From positions 1-64,000 of the forward strand of contig NZ_LOJJ01000008.1 in assembly GCF_001595985.1 (NCBI RefSeq): a stretch of DNA of 64,000 nucleotides, in the 5' to 3' direction. Both the position numbers and the translations under genes were made by a program. The notes beneath the pieces were generated by a model that was given only the letters and a program-made list of their open reading frames with translations, ran no database searches and was not told the origin of the DNA. Below are positions 40,145-50,251 of the stretch, in pieces. The stretch comes from Polynucleobacter sinensis. Lineage in GTDB: Bacteria; Pseudomonadota; Gammaproteobacteria; Burkholderiales; Burkholderiaceae. How positions within the stretch are numbered: the first letter of the stretch is position 1; every line of letters starts with the position of its first letter.

Positions 40145-42067
40145 ATGGCTTTAATCGTACTTACTGATGCAAAACTGGCTTTTGGCCACGTTGACCTCCT
40201 TGCAAACACTGCTTTTTCCCTGGAATCTGGAGAGCGTGTTGGCTTAATTGGCCGTAATGGCACTGGCAAATCCTCTTTATTAAAGATTTTGGCTGGTATT
40301 GAAAAAATGGATGATGGGCTCTTGCAGTACCAGCAAGGGCTGCGAATTGCCTATGTACCTCAGGAGCCAATTTTTGAGGCGGAGGAAACCGTATTTGATG
40401 CAGTATCTAAGGGTGTGGCACAGGCTAAGGCTTTGCGAGAAGAGTATGAGGCTCTGAGTGTGGGTGAGTGGGATGATGCCTCTCATCATTGCCTTGACGA
40501 AGTTCAGTCTCAATTAGAGGCCCTGAGTGGCTGGAATTGGGAGCAACGGGTTCATGAAACTTTAGATCGCCTCCACCTCGAGGCAGACGTCAAAATCAGC
40601 ACATTATCTGGCGGTACCAAGAAACGTGTTGCATTAGCTCGCGCTTTAGTTGAGATGCCAGATGTGCTTTTGCTAGATGAGCCTACCAACCATTTGGACT
40701 TAGATTCTATTTCTTGGTTGGAAGACTTGCTTAAGGAATATAAAGGCTCCGTCATTCTCATCACTCACGACCGTGCGTTTCTAGATAACGTATGTACTCA
40801 AATTGTGGAATTGGATCGCGGTATTTTACGAAGCTACCCAGGCAATTTCTCTGCTTATGAAGTACTTAAGGAGCAAGAGTTAAACGCTGAATCATTGGCA
40901 AATGCGAGAGCGGATAAGTTATTGGCCCAAGAAGAGGTTTGGATTCGTAAGGGTGTGGAAGCGAGGCGTACTAGAAGCGTGGCCAGAATTGCCCGTCTAG
41001 AAAATTTGCGCGCTAGTCGTGCTGAGCGTCGTGATGCGATGGGACAGGTGAAGTTGGCTGTATCTGCCGGGGATCGCAGCGGCAAGATTGTTGCCGATCT
41101 ACAGAACGTCTCCAAGTCTTATGATGGCCGCTCCATTGTCAAAGACTTCACAGCAACGATCTTGCGTGGCGATAAAGTCGGGCTTCTTGGTCCTAATGGT
41201 GCCGGTAAGACTACTTTACTGAAATTGATTTTGGGGACAATTACGCCGGACTCTGGCACTGCGACCATGGGCACCAGAATAGAGGTTGCTTACTTCGATC
41301 AGATGCGTGAGGGCTTGGATCTCAATGCTTCACTTGAAGATTACATCAGCCCTGGTAGTGAGTGGATCGAGATCAATGGCAATAAGAAACATGTCAAGAG
41401 TTACCTAAGTGATTTCTTATTCGCGCCAGAGCGCACTAATTCACCGGTAAGTACTTTATCTGGTGGCGAGCGCAATCGTTTATTACTAGCACGATTGTTT
41501 GCAAGGCCTGCAAACGTTTTAGTCCTGGATGAGCCTACCAATGACTTGGATATTGATACCTTGGATTTGCTTGAGCAGTTACTGCAAGACTATAAGGGTA
41601 CGGTATTCCTAGTAAGTCATGATCGCTATTTCTTAGATAACGTAGTGACGAGCATTATTGCTAATGAGGGCGATGGATTTTGGCGTGAGTATGAAGGTGG
41701 CTATGAGGATTGGAAAATTCAAAAGGCCCGTTCAGATAAAATTCGTGCGACCAATGCAGGCCCTAAATCCATAGAGAAGGCTGAGACTGCAACTGCACCA
41801 AAGCCCGAAGTTAAGGCAGTTACAGCCAAGAGTGGCGTGCAAAAGCTTAATGGCAAGGAGCGTCAGGAGTTAGAGGCGCTGCCTTTGCAAATTGAGGCCC
41901 TCGAAACGAAGCAGGCTGATATCGGGATTGCGATGAGCAACCCCGATTTATATAAGAACGAGCCAGAATTAGCGGCAAGTATGCAGGCACGTTTATCCGA
42001 AATTACCGCAGATCTTGATTTGAAATTACAGCGCTGGGAATTGTTGCTAAGCCGCTCTGAATCTTAA
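40145..42067 (+). CDS. ABC-F family ATPase (Uup-like)
   Basis: 640 residues with two ATPase halves: Walker A GLIGRNGTGKSSLLKIL near residue 36 and GLLGPNGAGKTTLLKLI near 350; signatures STLSGGTKKRVALARAL and STLSGGERNRLLLARLF; Walker B VLLLDEPTNHLDL and VLVLDEPTNDLDI. The inter-domain linker and a C-terminal coiled coil (LPLQIEALETKQADI) are as in Uup. No membrane domain. ABC-F proteins act on ribosomes or, for Uup, on DNA branch intermediates. It converges on the amino-acid permease gene with a 4-bp overlap. Confidence 0.9.
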   Translation: MALIVLTDAKLAFGHVDLLANTAFSLESGERVGLIGRNGTGKSSLLKILAGIEKMDDGLLQYQQGLRIAYVPQEPIFEAEETVFDAVSKGVAQAKALREEYEALSVGEWDDASHHCLDEVQSQLEALSGWNWEQRVHETLDRLHLEADVKISTLSGGTKKRVALARALVEMPDVLLLDEPTNHLDLDSISWLEDLLKEYKGSVILITHDRAFLDNVCTQIVELDRGILRSYPGNFSAYEVLKEQELNAESLANARADKLLAQEEVWIRKGVEARRTRSVARIARLENLRASRAERRDAMGQVKLAVSAGDRSGKIVADLQNVSKSYDGRSIVKDFTATILRGDKVGLLGPNGAGKTTLLKLILGTITPDSGTATMGTRIEVAYFDQMREGLDLNASLEDYISPGSEWIEINGNKKHVKSYLSDFLFAPERTNSPVSTLSGGERNRLLLARLFARPANVLVLDEPTNDLDIDTLDLLEQLLQDYKGTVFLVSHDRYFLDNVVTSIIANEGDGFWREYEGGYEDWKIQKARSDKIRATNAGPKSIEKAETATAPKPEVKAVTAKSGVQKLNGKERQELEALPLQIEALETKQADIGIAMSNPDLYKNEPELAASMQARLSEITADLDLKLQRWELLLSRSES

Positions 42068-43371
42068 TGAGCTTTAGGTTGTTTAGTTCTGAGGCGTGAA
42101 AATGCCTCGAAGCCAAAGGAGGCGACCAAGGCTACAGCTAATGCAATTGCGCTAGAGGGTGCGGTTTTTACTGCGTTAATAATCAGTGCGGTAAATAGCG
42201 CAAGATTAATCACGATCGCGCACCATAAAATTCTTGGCTTAGCGCCAGTCTTTTGATGAATCTGAATATGGCCATAGGTAATCACCGCGTACACGAGCAA
42301 AAAAGCTAAGCTAGCCATTTGCCCAATTTCACCCAAGGGAAATAGCAGGGCAAAAATTGTGACTCCAATGCATGAGATGGTGAGGGCATGCAAATTACTT
42401 TTTAAGACACTATTACTTAAAGCGCTAGAAACCTCTTTCTTCTTAGCCACATCAGCCGCTATATTTGATGCCGCAAAAATAGTTGCATTGACTGCGGCTG
42501 CGCAGGCCAAAAGGGCGGAGACGCTGATCACGATTGAACCGAGCTTTCCAGCGACCATTTGAGCTGCTTCCGCTAGGACATGTCCGTTATGCAGTTGAAT
42601 AGAGTTCAGCGGCATGATTAATATCACCGCAGTGCTGACCGCTAAGTAAGCTACAGTCACCAAGATGAGGGCGGAGAACATGGCAAGAGGTAATTCTTTT
42701 TGGGGGCTTTTCATGGCAGATGATGAATTTGTGACTACGCCAAAACCCTGAAAGTTAATGTAGAGGATGCCAGCCGCCACCGCTATTCCTTCGATTGAGC
42801 CTCCGCCCATCTGGAATGTTTTGATATCCGCCTGATGAAATCCCATGGCGGAAAATACTAAAAGGCTAATGACAACCAAGCCAATTGCCAAGGTTTCAGC
42901 TCGACCTACGAGGCTGGGGCCCAATAGATTCAGAAAAGTGCAAATCAGAATGATGGCTGCAGTAATGCATTTCAGTGTGAGTGGTGAGAGATCGCCACCA
43001 AATAGGCTGTTGGTGTACTCAACAAATCCAGCGGCATAGAGGGCTGCCGCAATTAAGTAAGCGATGTACTGAAATAAATTAATTCCGCCAGAAGTGATTC
43101 CAGGGCCAAAGCTCATTACGGTAAAGGTTGCGCCGCCGCCGCTACTCGGAAATGCGGCGCCAAGCTTGGCATAGGAGTAGACGGAAAAGGAGGCGGCAAT
43201 TGCGCTAATCAAAAAAGCGAGGGGCACATAGGTTCCTGCATGTGAGCTTGCTAAGCCCAGCAATGAATAAAGCCCGGCCCCCATCATCCCGCCAATGCCT
43301 AAGGCGGTAGCGGAGAAGAGGCTAATATCGTTAGCTTGTTTTGGAGTATTTTTAAGTAAATTTGTACTCAA
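42064..43371 (-). CDS. APC family amino-acid permease
   Basis: 435 residues, about 12 helices. The opening SLFSATALGIGGMMGAGLYSLLGLASSHAGTYVPLAFLISAIAASFSVYSYAKLGAAFPSSGG is the APC signature (unwound helix 1 and GG motif of helix 3). Substrate not assignable. It lies 5 bp after the CbpM gene on the same strand but is functionally unrelated. Confidence 0.88.
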   Translation of the reverse strand: MSTNLLKNTPKQANDISLFSATALGIGGMMGAGLYSLLGLASSHAGTYVPLAFLISAIAASFSVYSYAKLGAAFPSSGGGATFTVMSFGPGITSGGINLFQYIAYLIAAALYAAGFVEYTNSLFGGDLSPLTLKCITAAIILICTFLNLLGPSLVGRAETLAIGLVVISLLVFSAMGFHQADIKTFQMGGGSIEGIAVAAGILYINFQGFGVVTNSSSAMKSPQKELPLAMFSALILVTVAYLAVSTAVILIMPLNSIQLHNGHVLAEAAQMVAGKLGSIVISVSALLACAAAVNATIFAASNIAADVAKKKEVSSALSNSVLKSNLHALTISCIGVTIFALLFPLGEIGQMASLAFLLVYAVITYGHIQIHQKTGAKPRILWCAIVINLALFTALIINAVKTAPSSAIALAVALVASFGFEAFSRLRTKQPKAH

Positions 43372-43376
43372 CAGCT

Positions 43377-43703
43377 TTAACCTAAATTCTCGCGGCGCAA
43401 CTGATTGCGCAAGCGAGAGATCTCCTCTAGGAGATCAAGTGCTAGGGCTACTCCCGAGGTATTGAGCTCTAAGTCATGCGTTAAATGCGCAGCCGTCTTT
43501 GCACGTTTTAGTGAGTCACCGCTAAAACGCCAGTCCTCTGGAGAGGATCCTGCAGGGCTGAGAACGCCCTCAGATACCCAGGCCATGATGAGGTCTTCTG
43601 GAGTGCGTGCTGCCTGCGATAGCTCCGTTATGCTCATGTGCACTTCGTCTTCTACAACGACACCTTCGATCCAGGTGATTTGAGTTTGCGTCATGTTTAT
43701 CAT
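43377..43703 (-). CDS. cbpM: CbpM-like chaperone modulator
   Basis: 108 residues, MerR-like helix-turn-helix fold. VHMSITELSQAARTPEDLIMAWVSEGVLSPAGSSPEDWRFSGDSLKRAKTA matches CbpM, which binds and inhibits the J domain of CbpA. The 4-bp overlap with cbpA (43700-43703) supports the assignment. Confidence 0.85.
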   Translation of the reverse strand: MINMTQTQITWIEGVVVEDEVHMSITELSQAARTPEDLIMAWVSEGVLSPAGSSPEDWRFSGDSLKRAKTAAHLTHDLELNTSGVALALDLLEEISRLRNQLRRENLG

Positions 43704-44680
43704 CCCTTCAGGTGGGTTCTAGGGTTGAAATCAAAAGCCTTTTCAAATGTTTGATAGGCTTCTTTTTGAGCATCCGTATCAGCGCTTGGTAGCACGATAG
43801 TTGGGACTACATATAGATCGCCAGCTTCTTTGCTAGGAATGCCTTTACCTTTCAGTCGCATTTTGCGACCAGCTACCGTACCCGCTGGAATTTTAAGCTC
43901 TAGCGTTGAACCGGCTGGCGTTGGTACGTTGACTGAGGTGCCCAAAGCAGTCTCCCATGGCGCTAGCGGTAAATCAAGATATACATCTTTTCCGTCCAAA
44001 CGATAAATTGGGTTGGCGTGGAAGTCGATTTCGAGATACAGATCACCTGCACCACCCTCGCCAACGCCTGGACCGCCTTGTCCAGCTAGGCGTAAATTCT
44101 GGCCTGCCTTAATGCCTTTGGGAATACTGACATCAAGTTTGCGTTCTTGCGTAGTGACATGGCCGCTTGCATCTTGGGTAGGCATATGCAGGGAGATAGT
44201 GCGCTTGGCCCCGTTATAAGCATCAGCTAGATCAATCAAAATTTTTGCATGGTGGTCTTGGCCTTTGAAGTTCATGCCCTGACGAGGGTTCCCACCGCGA
44301 CCGCCTTGGCGATGACGACCTCTGCCAAAGAGGGACTCAAAGAATTCACTTTGATCACCTTCATAACCCCCTCCAAAGCCACCGTGGCCTCCACCAAATC
44401 CACCGTCTGAATATTCAAAACCTTCATTCCAATTTGGCGGCGGGGTGAAATCTTGACCATTTTTCCAGTTTGCGCCCATGCGATCATAGGCTGCACGTTT
44501 TTCAGTGTCCTTTAGAACGGAGTAAGCTTCGCCAACAGCTTTGAATTGTTCTTCCGTCCCAGCTTCTTTATTGACATCTGGATGATATTTTCGGGCAAGC
44601 TTCCGATAGGCTGCTTTGATTTCTGCCTCGGTGGCGCCACGCGCTACGCCGAGAGTTTCATAGTAATCCCTGAATTTCAT
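43700..44680 (-). CDS. cbpA: DnaJ-type co-chaperone CbpA
   Basis: 326 residues. J domain RDYYETLGVARGATEAEIKAAYRKLARKYHPDVNKE with the HPD motif, a Gly/Phe-rich linker (FGGGHGGFGGGYEGDQ), then the two beta-sandwich substrate-binding domains (SIPKGIKAGQNLRLAGQGGPG). There is no Cys-rich zinc domain, which separates CbpA from DnaJ. It works with DnaK and is nucleoid-associated in E. coli. Confidence 0.94.
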   Translation of the reverse strand: MKFRDYYETLGVARGATEAEIKAAYRKLARKYHPDVNKEAGTEEQFKAVGEAYSVLKDTEKRAAYDRMGANWKNGQDFTPPPNWNEGFEYSDGGFGGGHGGFGGGYEGDQSEFFESLFGRGRHRQGGRGGNPRQGMNFKGQDHHAKILIDLADAYNGAKRTISLHMPTQDASGHVTTQERKLDVSIPKGIKAGQNLRLAGQGGPGVGEGGAGDLYLEIDFHANPIYRLDGKDVYLDLPLAPWETALGTSVNVPTPAGSTLELKIPAGTVAGRKMRLKGKGIPSKEAGDLYVVPTIVLPSADTDAQKEAYQTFEKAFDFNPRTHLKG

Positions 44681-44756
44681 ATTTTTGCTTCAGTCCTGTT
44701 GAATCAATAGCTTCAATTCTACAGTCCTCCAGGCTTGTTTCAACCGTCTTTAAGTA

Positions 44757-44784
44757 AAGAAAAAGCGGGCACAGGGCCCGCTTT
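44757..44784 (-). terminator. Terminator after the uxaA-like gene
   Basis: AAAGCGGGC (44762-44770) and GCCCGCTTT (44776-44784) pair with a 5-base loop. Read on the minus strand the stem is followed by TTTTTCTTT. Confidence 0.75.
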
Positions 44785-44809
44785 CAATGGATTGGAATTT
44801 GACGCTAAT

Positions 44810-46360
44810 TTAACTCATGACGCCAATTTGCCAGGGTACAAACTCATAGTCACCCAGACCGAGTAGCTCGCTCTTAGAGGGTTCTCCAGAGGCTGTGCGC
44901 AAGAATAGCTCAAAGATACGTTGGCCCATCTCTTGAACAGAAACCGTACCATCAAGAATTTCTCCGCAATTGATATCCATATCCTCGGTGAGCCGTTCAT
45001 ACATTGGTGTATTGGTGGCGAGCTTGATGCATGGCGCAGGCTTAGAACCAAACATCGAACCACGTCCAGTTGTAAAAGCAATTAAGTTGGCGCCCCCTGC
45101 AATTTGACCCGTTGCTGAAACAGGATCAAAGCCAGGCGTGTCCATAAATACAAAGCCCTTAGCCGTAACTGGTTCGGCATATCGATACACCTCCATTAGA
45201 GGACCAGTACCACCTTTCATAGAGGATCCAAGTGATTTTTCAAAGATATTTGCTAGGCCACCAATCTGATTGCCAGGACTGACTTGCCCGTTAATTTGTA
45301 CATCACGACCAACGGAGTATTCATCCTTCCACCAGCGAATACGCTTGATCAGTTTTTCACCAACCTCTTTGCTTACAGCTCGGCGGGTGAGGGTATGCTC
45401 AACACCATAGATTTCCGGGGTCTCCGAGAGGATGCCGGTGCCACCATGGCGCGACAAAATATCGATAGCAGCACCTAAAGCGGGGTTTGCTGTAATGGAA
45501 GAGAAGCCATCCGAACCACCGCATTGCAAGCCAACACATAAATGACTTGCTGAAACAGTTTGACGTTTGACTTTATTGGCTTCTGGCAAAAGCGCTTTCA
45601 CTGCTTCGATACCCGCCTCAATTGTTTTGCGAGTACCGCCTGTTTCTTGCATGATGAAGGTGTGCAAAGTGGAGCTCTCGTTTAATGCCTCTTGCTCCAT
45701 TAAGCCTTTTAGTTGGTTTCGTTCGCAACCTAAACCAATGATAAGAGCGGCCGCAAGGTTTGGATGCTGGGCGTATCCCGCCATAGTTCTGCGCAATAGC
45801 TGCATTGGCTCACCACTCATTTCCATACCGCAACCAATTCCATGGCTAAAGGCGACAACGCCATCGATATTGGGGAAATCTTTCAATCGTTCAGGGGTAA
45901 ACCATTCGGCAATTTTATTGACTACTGTTGCAGAGCAATTCACGGTCGATAAAATTCCAATGAAGTTGCGTGTACCAACTTTGCCGTTTGCTCTGACATA
46001 ACCTTGAAATGTCGCCCGCTCAGATTCTGGAAGAAGGGTAGTGGGCTTATATTCACTGGCGTAGGCATAGTCACGATCAAATTCCCGAAACTCAGTGTTA
46101 TGGCTATGCACCATCGTGCCAGGCTCAATAGCAGTATTTGCAAACCCAACAGTAACGTTGTATTTCAGAATGGGTTCGCCTTTGAGAATCTTCTTCGCTG
46201 CGATTTTGTAACCAGCAGGCACTTGACTGCGGCTGGTAAAGTTTTCACTAGGAACAGATTCCCCGATAGGAACATCTACTCGAGCCACGACAACATTGTC
46301 GTTGGGGTGAAGGCGAATAATTGGCCCGGCTAATTTTTTTTCAGAAGTTTCAATCATCAA
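44810..46360 (-). CDS. UxaA family altronate/galactarate-type dehydratase
   Basis: 516 residues. The N-terminal SAF domain (residues about 15-85, IIRLHPNDNVVVARVDVPIGE) and the long catalytic domain are fused, as in full-length UxaA. Conserved parts are NGKVGTRNFIGILSTVNCSATVVNKIAEWF, GVVAFSHGIGCGM and CVGLQCGGSDGFSSITANPALG (Cys and Asp near the Fe2+ site). It dehydrates sugar acids to 2-keto-3-deoxy acids. Next to a dehydrogenase gene on the same strand and SMP-30/GntR/Ldh2 genes on the other. ATG 46360 or 46357. Confidence 0.85.
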   Translation of the reverse strand: MMIETSEKKLAGPIIRLHPNDNVVVARVDVPIGESVPSENFTSRSQVPAGYKIAAKKILKGEPILKYNVTVGFANTAIEPGTMVHSHNTEFREFDRDYAYASEYKPTTLLPESERATFQGYVRANGKVGTRNFIGILSTVNCSATVVNKIAEWFTPERLKDFPNIDGVVAFSHGIGCGMEMSGEPMQLLRRTMAGYAQHPNLAAALIIGLGCERNQLKGLMEQEALNESSTLHTFIMQETGGTRKTIEAGIEAVKALLPEANKVKRQTVSASHLCVGLQCGGSDGFSSITANPALGAAIDILSRHGGTGILSETPEIYGVEHTLTRRAVSKEVGEKLIKRIRWWKDEYSVGRDVQINGQVSPGNQIGGLANIFEKSLGSSMKGGTGPLMEVYRYAEPVTAKGFVFMDTPGFDPVSATGQIAGGANLIAFTTGRGSMFGSKPAPCIKLATNTPMYERLTEDMDINCGEILDGTVSVQEMGQRIFELFLRTASGEPSKSELLGLGDYEFVPWQIGVMS

Positions 46361-46424
46361 TATCTTTCAATTATTTAGTTTTGACTCTGTGGTCGAATAT
46401 CGGACGTATCAAAAAGTCATTTAG

Positions 46425-47360
46425 TTATTCAATGTTCAGAACATCAAACGCTGCTTTCAACCTTCTTGAATAGGAATCCGAGGTCTGCTGGATTTCCTCC
46501 GGCGACCATTTTCTGAAACCCTCACCAGCTTTCATGCCTGTTTTGCCCTCGCTCATTAGCTGAACCACCTTTGGCGGAAGCGCGGTGATATTGGAAAGAG
46601 AGGGATAAATTTCTTTCGCGGCATTAGCCATGCCATCCCAGCCTGAAATTTCTTTTTGGGTCATAGGACCAACGGCAGCATATCTAAATCCAAAGCTATA
46701 GCGGACTGCATCATCAATGTCTTCGGGGCTCGCAATTCCTTCTTGGACTAGAGAAAGAGCTTCTCTCATGAGGGCATGTTGAATTCGGTTAGCTAAAAAT
46801 CCAGGGATATCTTTCTTCACTAGTACCGGTTTTTTGTCGATATCTTTGTAGAGTTGACAGGCTTTGTTAGCAAAGGACAACTCAGTCTTTTCGCCCATCA
46901 CAATTTCCACCAAGGGAACAACTTCAGCGGGCATAAAGTAGTGAGCCCCCATCATGCGATTAGCAGTTTTGAGGCCTAAGGCAATCTTGCTAATCGGGAA
47001 GCCTGAGCTGTTACTTCCAATAGGAACATGATCTGGAACAACCCCATCTAAATATTTAAAGATCTCTTGCTTGAGTGCTAGGTTCTCAGCAATGGTTTCA
47101 ATAACCCACTCGCAGTTAGTCCAATCCTTCCATTGCTCTAGAATTTCCGTAGTCTGAGAAGCTCGAATCGCGGCATGATCTTTTTGGGAATTTGCTCCTG
47201 AAAAACCAATTTTGCCGGCAAGTGTGAGCGCCTTATCCAAGCAGGCTTCAGCCTTTTCCTTGCTTCTGCCAAGAATCACAACGGGAATACTTTTGGCTAC
47301 GAATCCGGCTGCAATGCCAGCAGCCATGATGCCCGTTCCAATCACGGTTACATATTTCAT
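46425..47360 (-). CDS. 3-hydroxyacyl-CoA-dehydrogenase-like oxidoreductase (L-gulonate or carnitine dehydrogenase-like)
   Basis: 311 residues. NAD-binding VIGTGIMAAGIAAGFVAKSIPVVILGRSKEKAE at the N-terminus and GSNSSGFPISKIA and ADIPGFLANRIQHALMREALSLVQEGIASPEDIDDAVRYSFGFRYA (C-terminal helical domain). Related enzymes oxidise L-gulonate or carnitine as well as 3-hydroxyacyl-CoA, and the sugar-acid neighbours favour a sugar-acid substrate (inference). It is divergent from the SMP-30 gene. Confidence 0.82.
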   Translation of the reverse strand: MKYVTVIGTGIMAAGIAAGFVAKSIPVVILGRSKEKAEACLDKALTLAGKIGFSGANSQKDHAAIRASQTTEILEQWKDWTNCEWVIETIAENLALKQEIFKYLDGVVPDHVPIGSNSSGFPISKIALGLKTANRMMGAHYFMPAEVVPLVEIVMGEKTELSFANKACQLYKDIDKKPVLVKKDIPGFLANRIQHALMREALSLVQEGIASPEDIDDAVRYSFGFRYAAVGPMTQKEISGWDGMANAAKEIYPSLSNITALPPKVVQLMSEGKTGMKAGEGFRKWSPEEIQQTSDSYSRRLKAAFDVLNIE

Positions 47361-47500
47361 TTTTAAACCTATACGGTTAAGTGGTTAGTAGATATCAACA
47401 TCAAAACAAGATTAAGACTTAAGGTTATCATTATTTTATGGTTTAATGTCCCATCAACTCAAAAAACATATCCGTATAACTTTATAAAGGATTTCCAAAC

Positions 47501-48433
47501 ATGACTATGCATAACCCTTTCCAGCCAGTCGAGAAAATCAAGGCTGAAGTATTTATGTCGATGCCCGCCAAGTTTAGAAAGAAGTCGCGCACTGGCTGGT
47601 CTGATCCAAATCGTCAAAATGCTGAAGTAGAGTGTTTCTTAGAGGGTCCATCTTTTGACCGCGAAGGAAACTTATGGTTTTTAGATATCCCATTTGGAAG
47701 GGTTTTCAGAATTACCCCTAAAGGGGATTGGGATTTAGTGACTCAGTTTGATGGCTGGCCAAATGGACTGAAATTCCATAAAGATGGCCGAGCTTTCATT
47801 TGTGACTACAAGTTAGGCTTGCTAGCGCTTGATCCAAAAACTGGAAAAGTCGAAACCATTCTAGGATCAATGTATAGCGAAAGTTTCAAAGGCTTAAATG
47901 ATCTGCATTTCGCATCTAACGGCGATCTCTACTTTACCGATCAGGGTCAAACAGGAATTGCAGATCCGACAGGTAGGGTATTTAGATTGCGTGAGAATGG
48001 TCAGCTAGATCGCTTGGCAATTAATGTGCCAAGTCCCAATGGCATTACATTAAATACTCAAGAAAAACATGTATTTGTAGCGGCTACGAGATCACAGCAA
48101 ATCTGGCGCTTGCCACTGATGGCCGATGGATCCGTCTCTAAGACTGGCGTGGCCATTCAGTTGACAGGTGGTGTTGCTGGACCTGACGGTATTGAGATGG
48201 ACTCTGAGAATGGCTTATTAGTTTGCCATCTAGGCATTGGTATCTGGAGATTCGATAGCAATATGCTTCCAACACATCTGATTTACTCTGATAACCCGCA
48301 TCATCATCACCTCGCGAATATGTGTTTTGGCGGCGAGGATGGTAGGGATTTGTATATCACCGAATCTCTTTCCGGCGATATTCTGAAAGCTCGCTTACCA
48401 GTAGCTGGCAAGAAGATGTTTGGACTCTCTTAA
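47501..48433 (+). CDS. SMP-30/gluconolactonase family protein
   Basis: 310 residues, six-bladed propeller. ECFLEGPSFDREGNLWFLDIPFGRVFRITPKG, FKGLNDLHFASNGDLYFTDQG, VPSPNGITLNTQEKHVFVAATRSQQIWRL and GGVAGPDGIEMDSENGL carry the Glu, Asn and Asp metal ligands of lactonases. It opens sugar-acid lactones. First gene of a four-gene operon with GntR, Ldh2 and Bug genes. Confidence 0.88.
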   Translation: MTMHNPFQPVEKIKAEVFMSMPAKFRKKSRTGWSDPNRQNAEVECFLEGPSFDREGNLWFLDIPFGRVFRITPKGDWDLVTQFDGWPNGLKFHKDGRAFICDYKLGLLALDPKTGKVETILGSMYSESFKGLNDLHFASNGDLYFTDQGQTGIADPTGRVFRLRENGQLDRLAINVPSPNGITLNTQEKHVFVAATRSQQIWRLPLMADGSVSKTGVAIQLTGGVAGPDGIEMDSENGLLVCHLGIGIWRFDSNMLPTHLIYSDNPHHHHLANMCFGGEDGRDLYITESLSGDILKARLPVAGKKMFGLS

Positions 48434-49169
48434 GTTGAAAGGTGCCTTGCCTCTTTATAAAACTTTAGCGAATGCGCTTGCTCAGCGCATTCGTGAGGGT
48501 TATTGGGCAGTAGGGTCTAGCTTGCCTTCGGAGGCTTCACTTTGCGCAAGTTTTAAAGCAAGTCGCCACACCTTAAGGCATGCACTTCAAACTTTGGAGG
48601 CTGATGGTTTGGTATTGCGGCGTCAAGGCGCGCCAACCCAGGTGATTTCACGGCAAAAGGTCAGGCGTTTTACCCAGAGTTTTAATTCACCTATCGATAT
48701 TTTGAGTTACCCAAGAAATACTTATCGAGAAAATATTCTTGAGGAATTTATTGAGCTTGATAAGTCACTTAGCGAAAAAATTGGTGGTGCGATTGGCTCT
48801 TCCTGGTACCACATCAGTGGAATTCGCAAGCAGCAAGATACTGAGCAAGTGATTGCTTGGACTGATATTTATATCCTTCCTCAATTTGCCTCGCTAACCA
48901 AGGATCCAGATCACAAGCAGATCATGGTTTTTGAGCAAATCGAGAATAAGTATGGCACTCGGATTGATCGAGCTGAGGTGGATGTTTACGCCGTTGGCGC
49001 CCCTGACAATATCGCCAAACGCTTGCAATTGAAGTCAAATGATCCATGCTTAGTTATTGTTCGGCGTTATTTCGATGATCATGATAATCTGTTCGAAGTA
49101 ACTTTTACTTACCACCCCGAAAACAAATACATCCACAGGATGGAGTTTAAGAGCGGCTCGGGAAATTAA
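48420..49169 (+). CDS. GntR family regulator with UTRA domain
   Basis: 249 residues, TTG start at 48420 (14-bp overlap with the previous gene) or TTG 48435 right after its stop. Winged HTH: KTLANALAQRIREGYWAVGSSLPSEASLCASFKASRHTLRHALQTLEADGLV; UTRA effector domain in the second half (SSWYHISGIRKQQD... VYAVGAPDNIAKRLQLKSNDPCLVIVRRY). It probably represses this sugar-acid cluster until the substrate binds. Confidence 0.88.
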   Translation: MDSLKLKGALPLYKTLANALAQRIREGYWAVGSSLPSEASLCASFKASRHTLRHALQTLEADGLVLRRQGAPTQVISRQKVRRFTQSFNSPIDILSYPRNTYRENILEEFIELDKSLSEKIGGAIGSSWYHISGIRKQQDTEQVIAWTDIYILPQFASLTKDPDHKQIMVFEQIENKYGTRIDRAEVDVYAVGAPDNIAKRLQLKSNDPCLVIVRRYFDDHDNLFEVTFTYHPENKYIHRMEFKSGSGN

Positions 49170-49179
49170 ATTTCAAAAA

Positions 49180-50232
49180 ATGATGAAAAATTTACCTGTT
49201 ATTAAGGCTGAGGAATTTATTGCAAATGCTTTGCAAGCCAATAAGGTCCCTATGGCGGATGCTAAGGTTATTGCACAGCTTATGGTGAAGTCGGATTTAG
49301 CTGGCGCTGATGGCCACGGAATTTTCAGATTGCCCGCGTATATCAAACGAATTCGGGCTGGTGGCATCAATCTCAATCCGAATATTCATATTGAGCGTGA
49401 GCAGGGTGCGACTGCCTTAATCAATGGCGACAATGCTTTTGGTCACTTGGTTATGAATAAGGCCGTTGAGATTGCTGTAGAAAAAGTGAAGAAATATAGT
49501 GTGTGCTGGGTTGGAAGTCACTTTGGCAATCATTCTGGCGCTGCATCTGTCTATGTAAGAAAGTTAGCAGAACAAGGTTATATCGGAATTTACATGGCCG
49601 TTGGGAATGCCAATCACATGGCGCCATGGGGCGGCATTGACTTGCTGTTATCAACTAATCCAATTGCCATTGCGGTTCCCGCTGGTGATCATCCTACCGT
49701 GTTACTAGATATTGCTACTACCGTTGCCGCATACGGAAAGGTAAAGGTAGCGGCGCAAAGGGGAGAATCTATTCCAGATACCTGGATGATTGACCGCAGC
49801 GGTAAACCCATCACGGATCCAACCAAGTCTGGTGAAGGTTCTTTATTGCCGATTGGTGGTTATAAGGGGTATGGGCTCGCCGTGATGATTGGTTTGCTTG
49901 CGGGGGCGTTAAATAATGCCGCGGTTGGCAAGGATACGGTTGATTTCAATGCGCATCATGACCTGATTACCAATACTGGACAGACCATTATTGCGGTAGA
50001 CCCAAGTGCTTTTGGCGACCGAGACCAGTTTGTTGAGCGTGTAATTACTTTAGTGAATGATCTGAAGGCATCGTCTAGATTGCCTGGTGTGAATCAGATT
50101 CGAGTGCCAGGCGATGGCGCCGCAAAAGTAATGGCAGAAAGATTGCAGCATGGTATTCCGATTTCGCCTGAACTAAGAGAGTCATTGAATCAGTGCGCTA
50201 GGGAGTGTGGAATCGCAGTATTAGATTTATAA
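49180..50232 (+). CDS. Ldh family (malate/L-lactate/2,3-diketogulonate-type) dehydrogenase
   Basis: 350 residues. ADGHGIFRLPAYIKRIRAGGINLNPNI (active-site His region), VGNANHMAPWGGIDLLLSTNPIAIAVP and LPIGGYKGYGLAVMIGLLAGALNNAA are the Ldh2 motifs. Members reduce 2-keto acids or 2,3-diketo-L-gulonate with NAD(P)H. The context suggests a sugar-acid intermediate. Start at ATG 49180 or 49183. Confidence 0.88.
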   Translation: MMKNLPVIKAEEFIANALQANKVPMADAKVIAQLMVKSDLAGADGHGIFRLPAYIKRIRAGGINLNPNIHIEREQGATALINGDNAFGHLVMNKAVEIAVEKVKKYSVCWVGSHFGNHSGAASVYVRKLAEQGYIGIYMAVGNANHMAPWGGIDLLLSTNPIAIAVPAGDHPTVLLDIATTVAAYGKVKVAAQRGESIPDTWMIDRSGKPITDPTKSGEGSLLPIGGYKGYGLAVMIGLLAGALNNAAVGKDTVDFNAHHDLITNTGQTIIAVDPSAFGDRDQFVERVITLVNDLKASSRLPGVNQIRVPGDGAAKVMAERLQHGIPISPELRESLNQCARECGIAVLDL

Positions 50233-50251
50233 ATTTACCGGAGGAGACAAA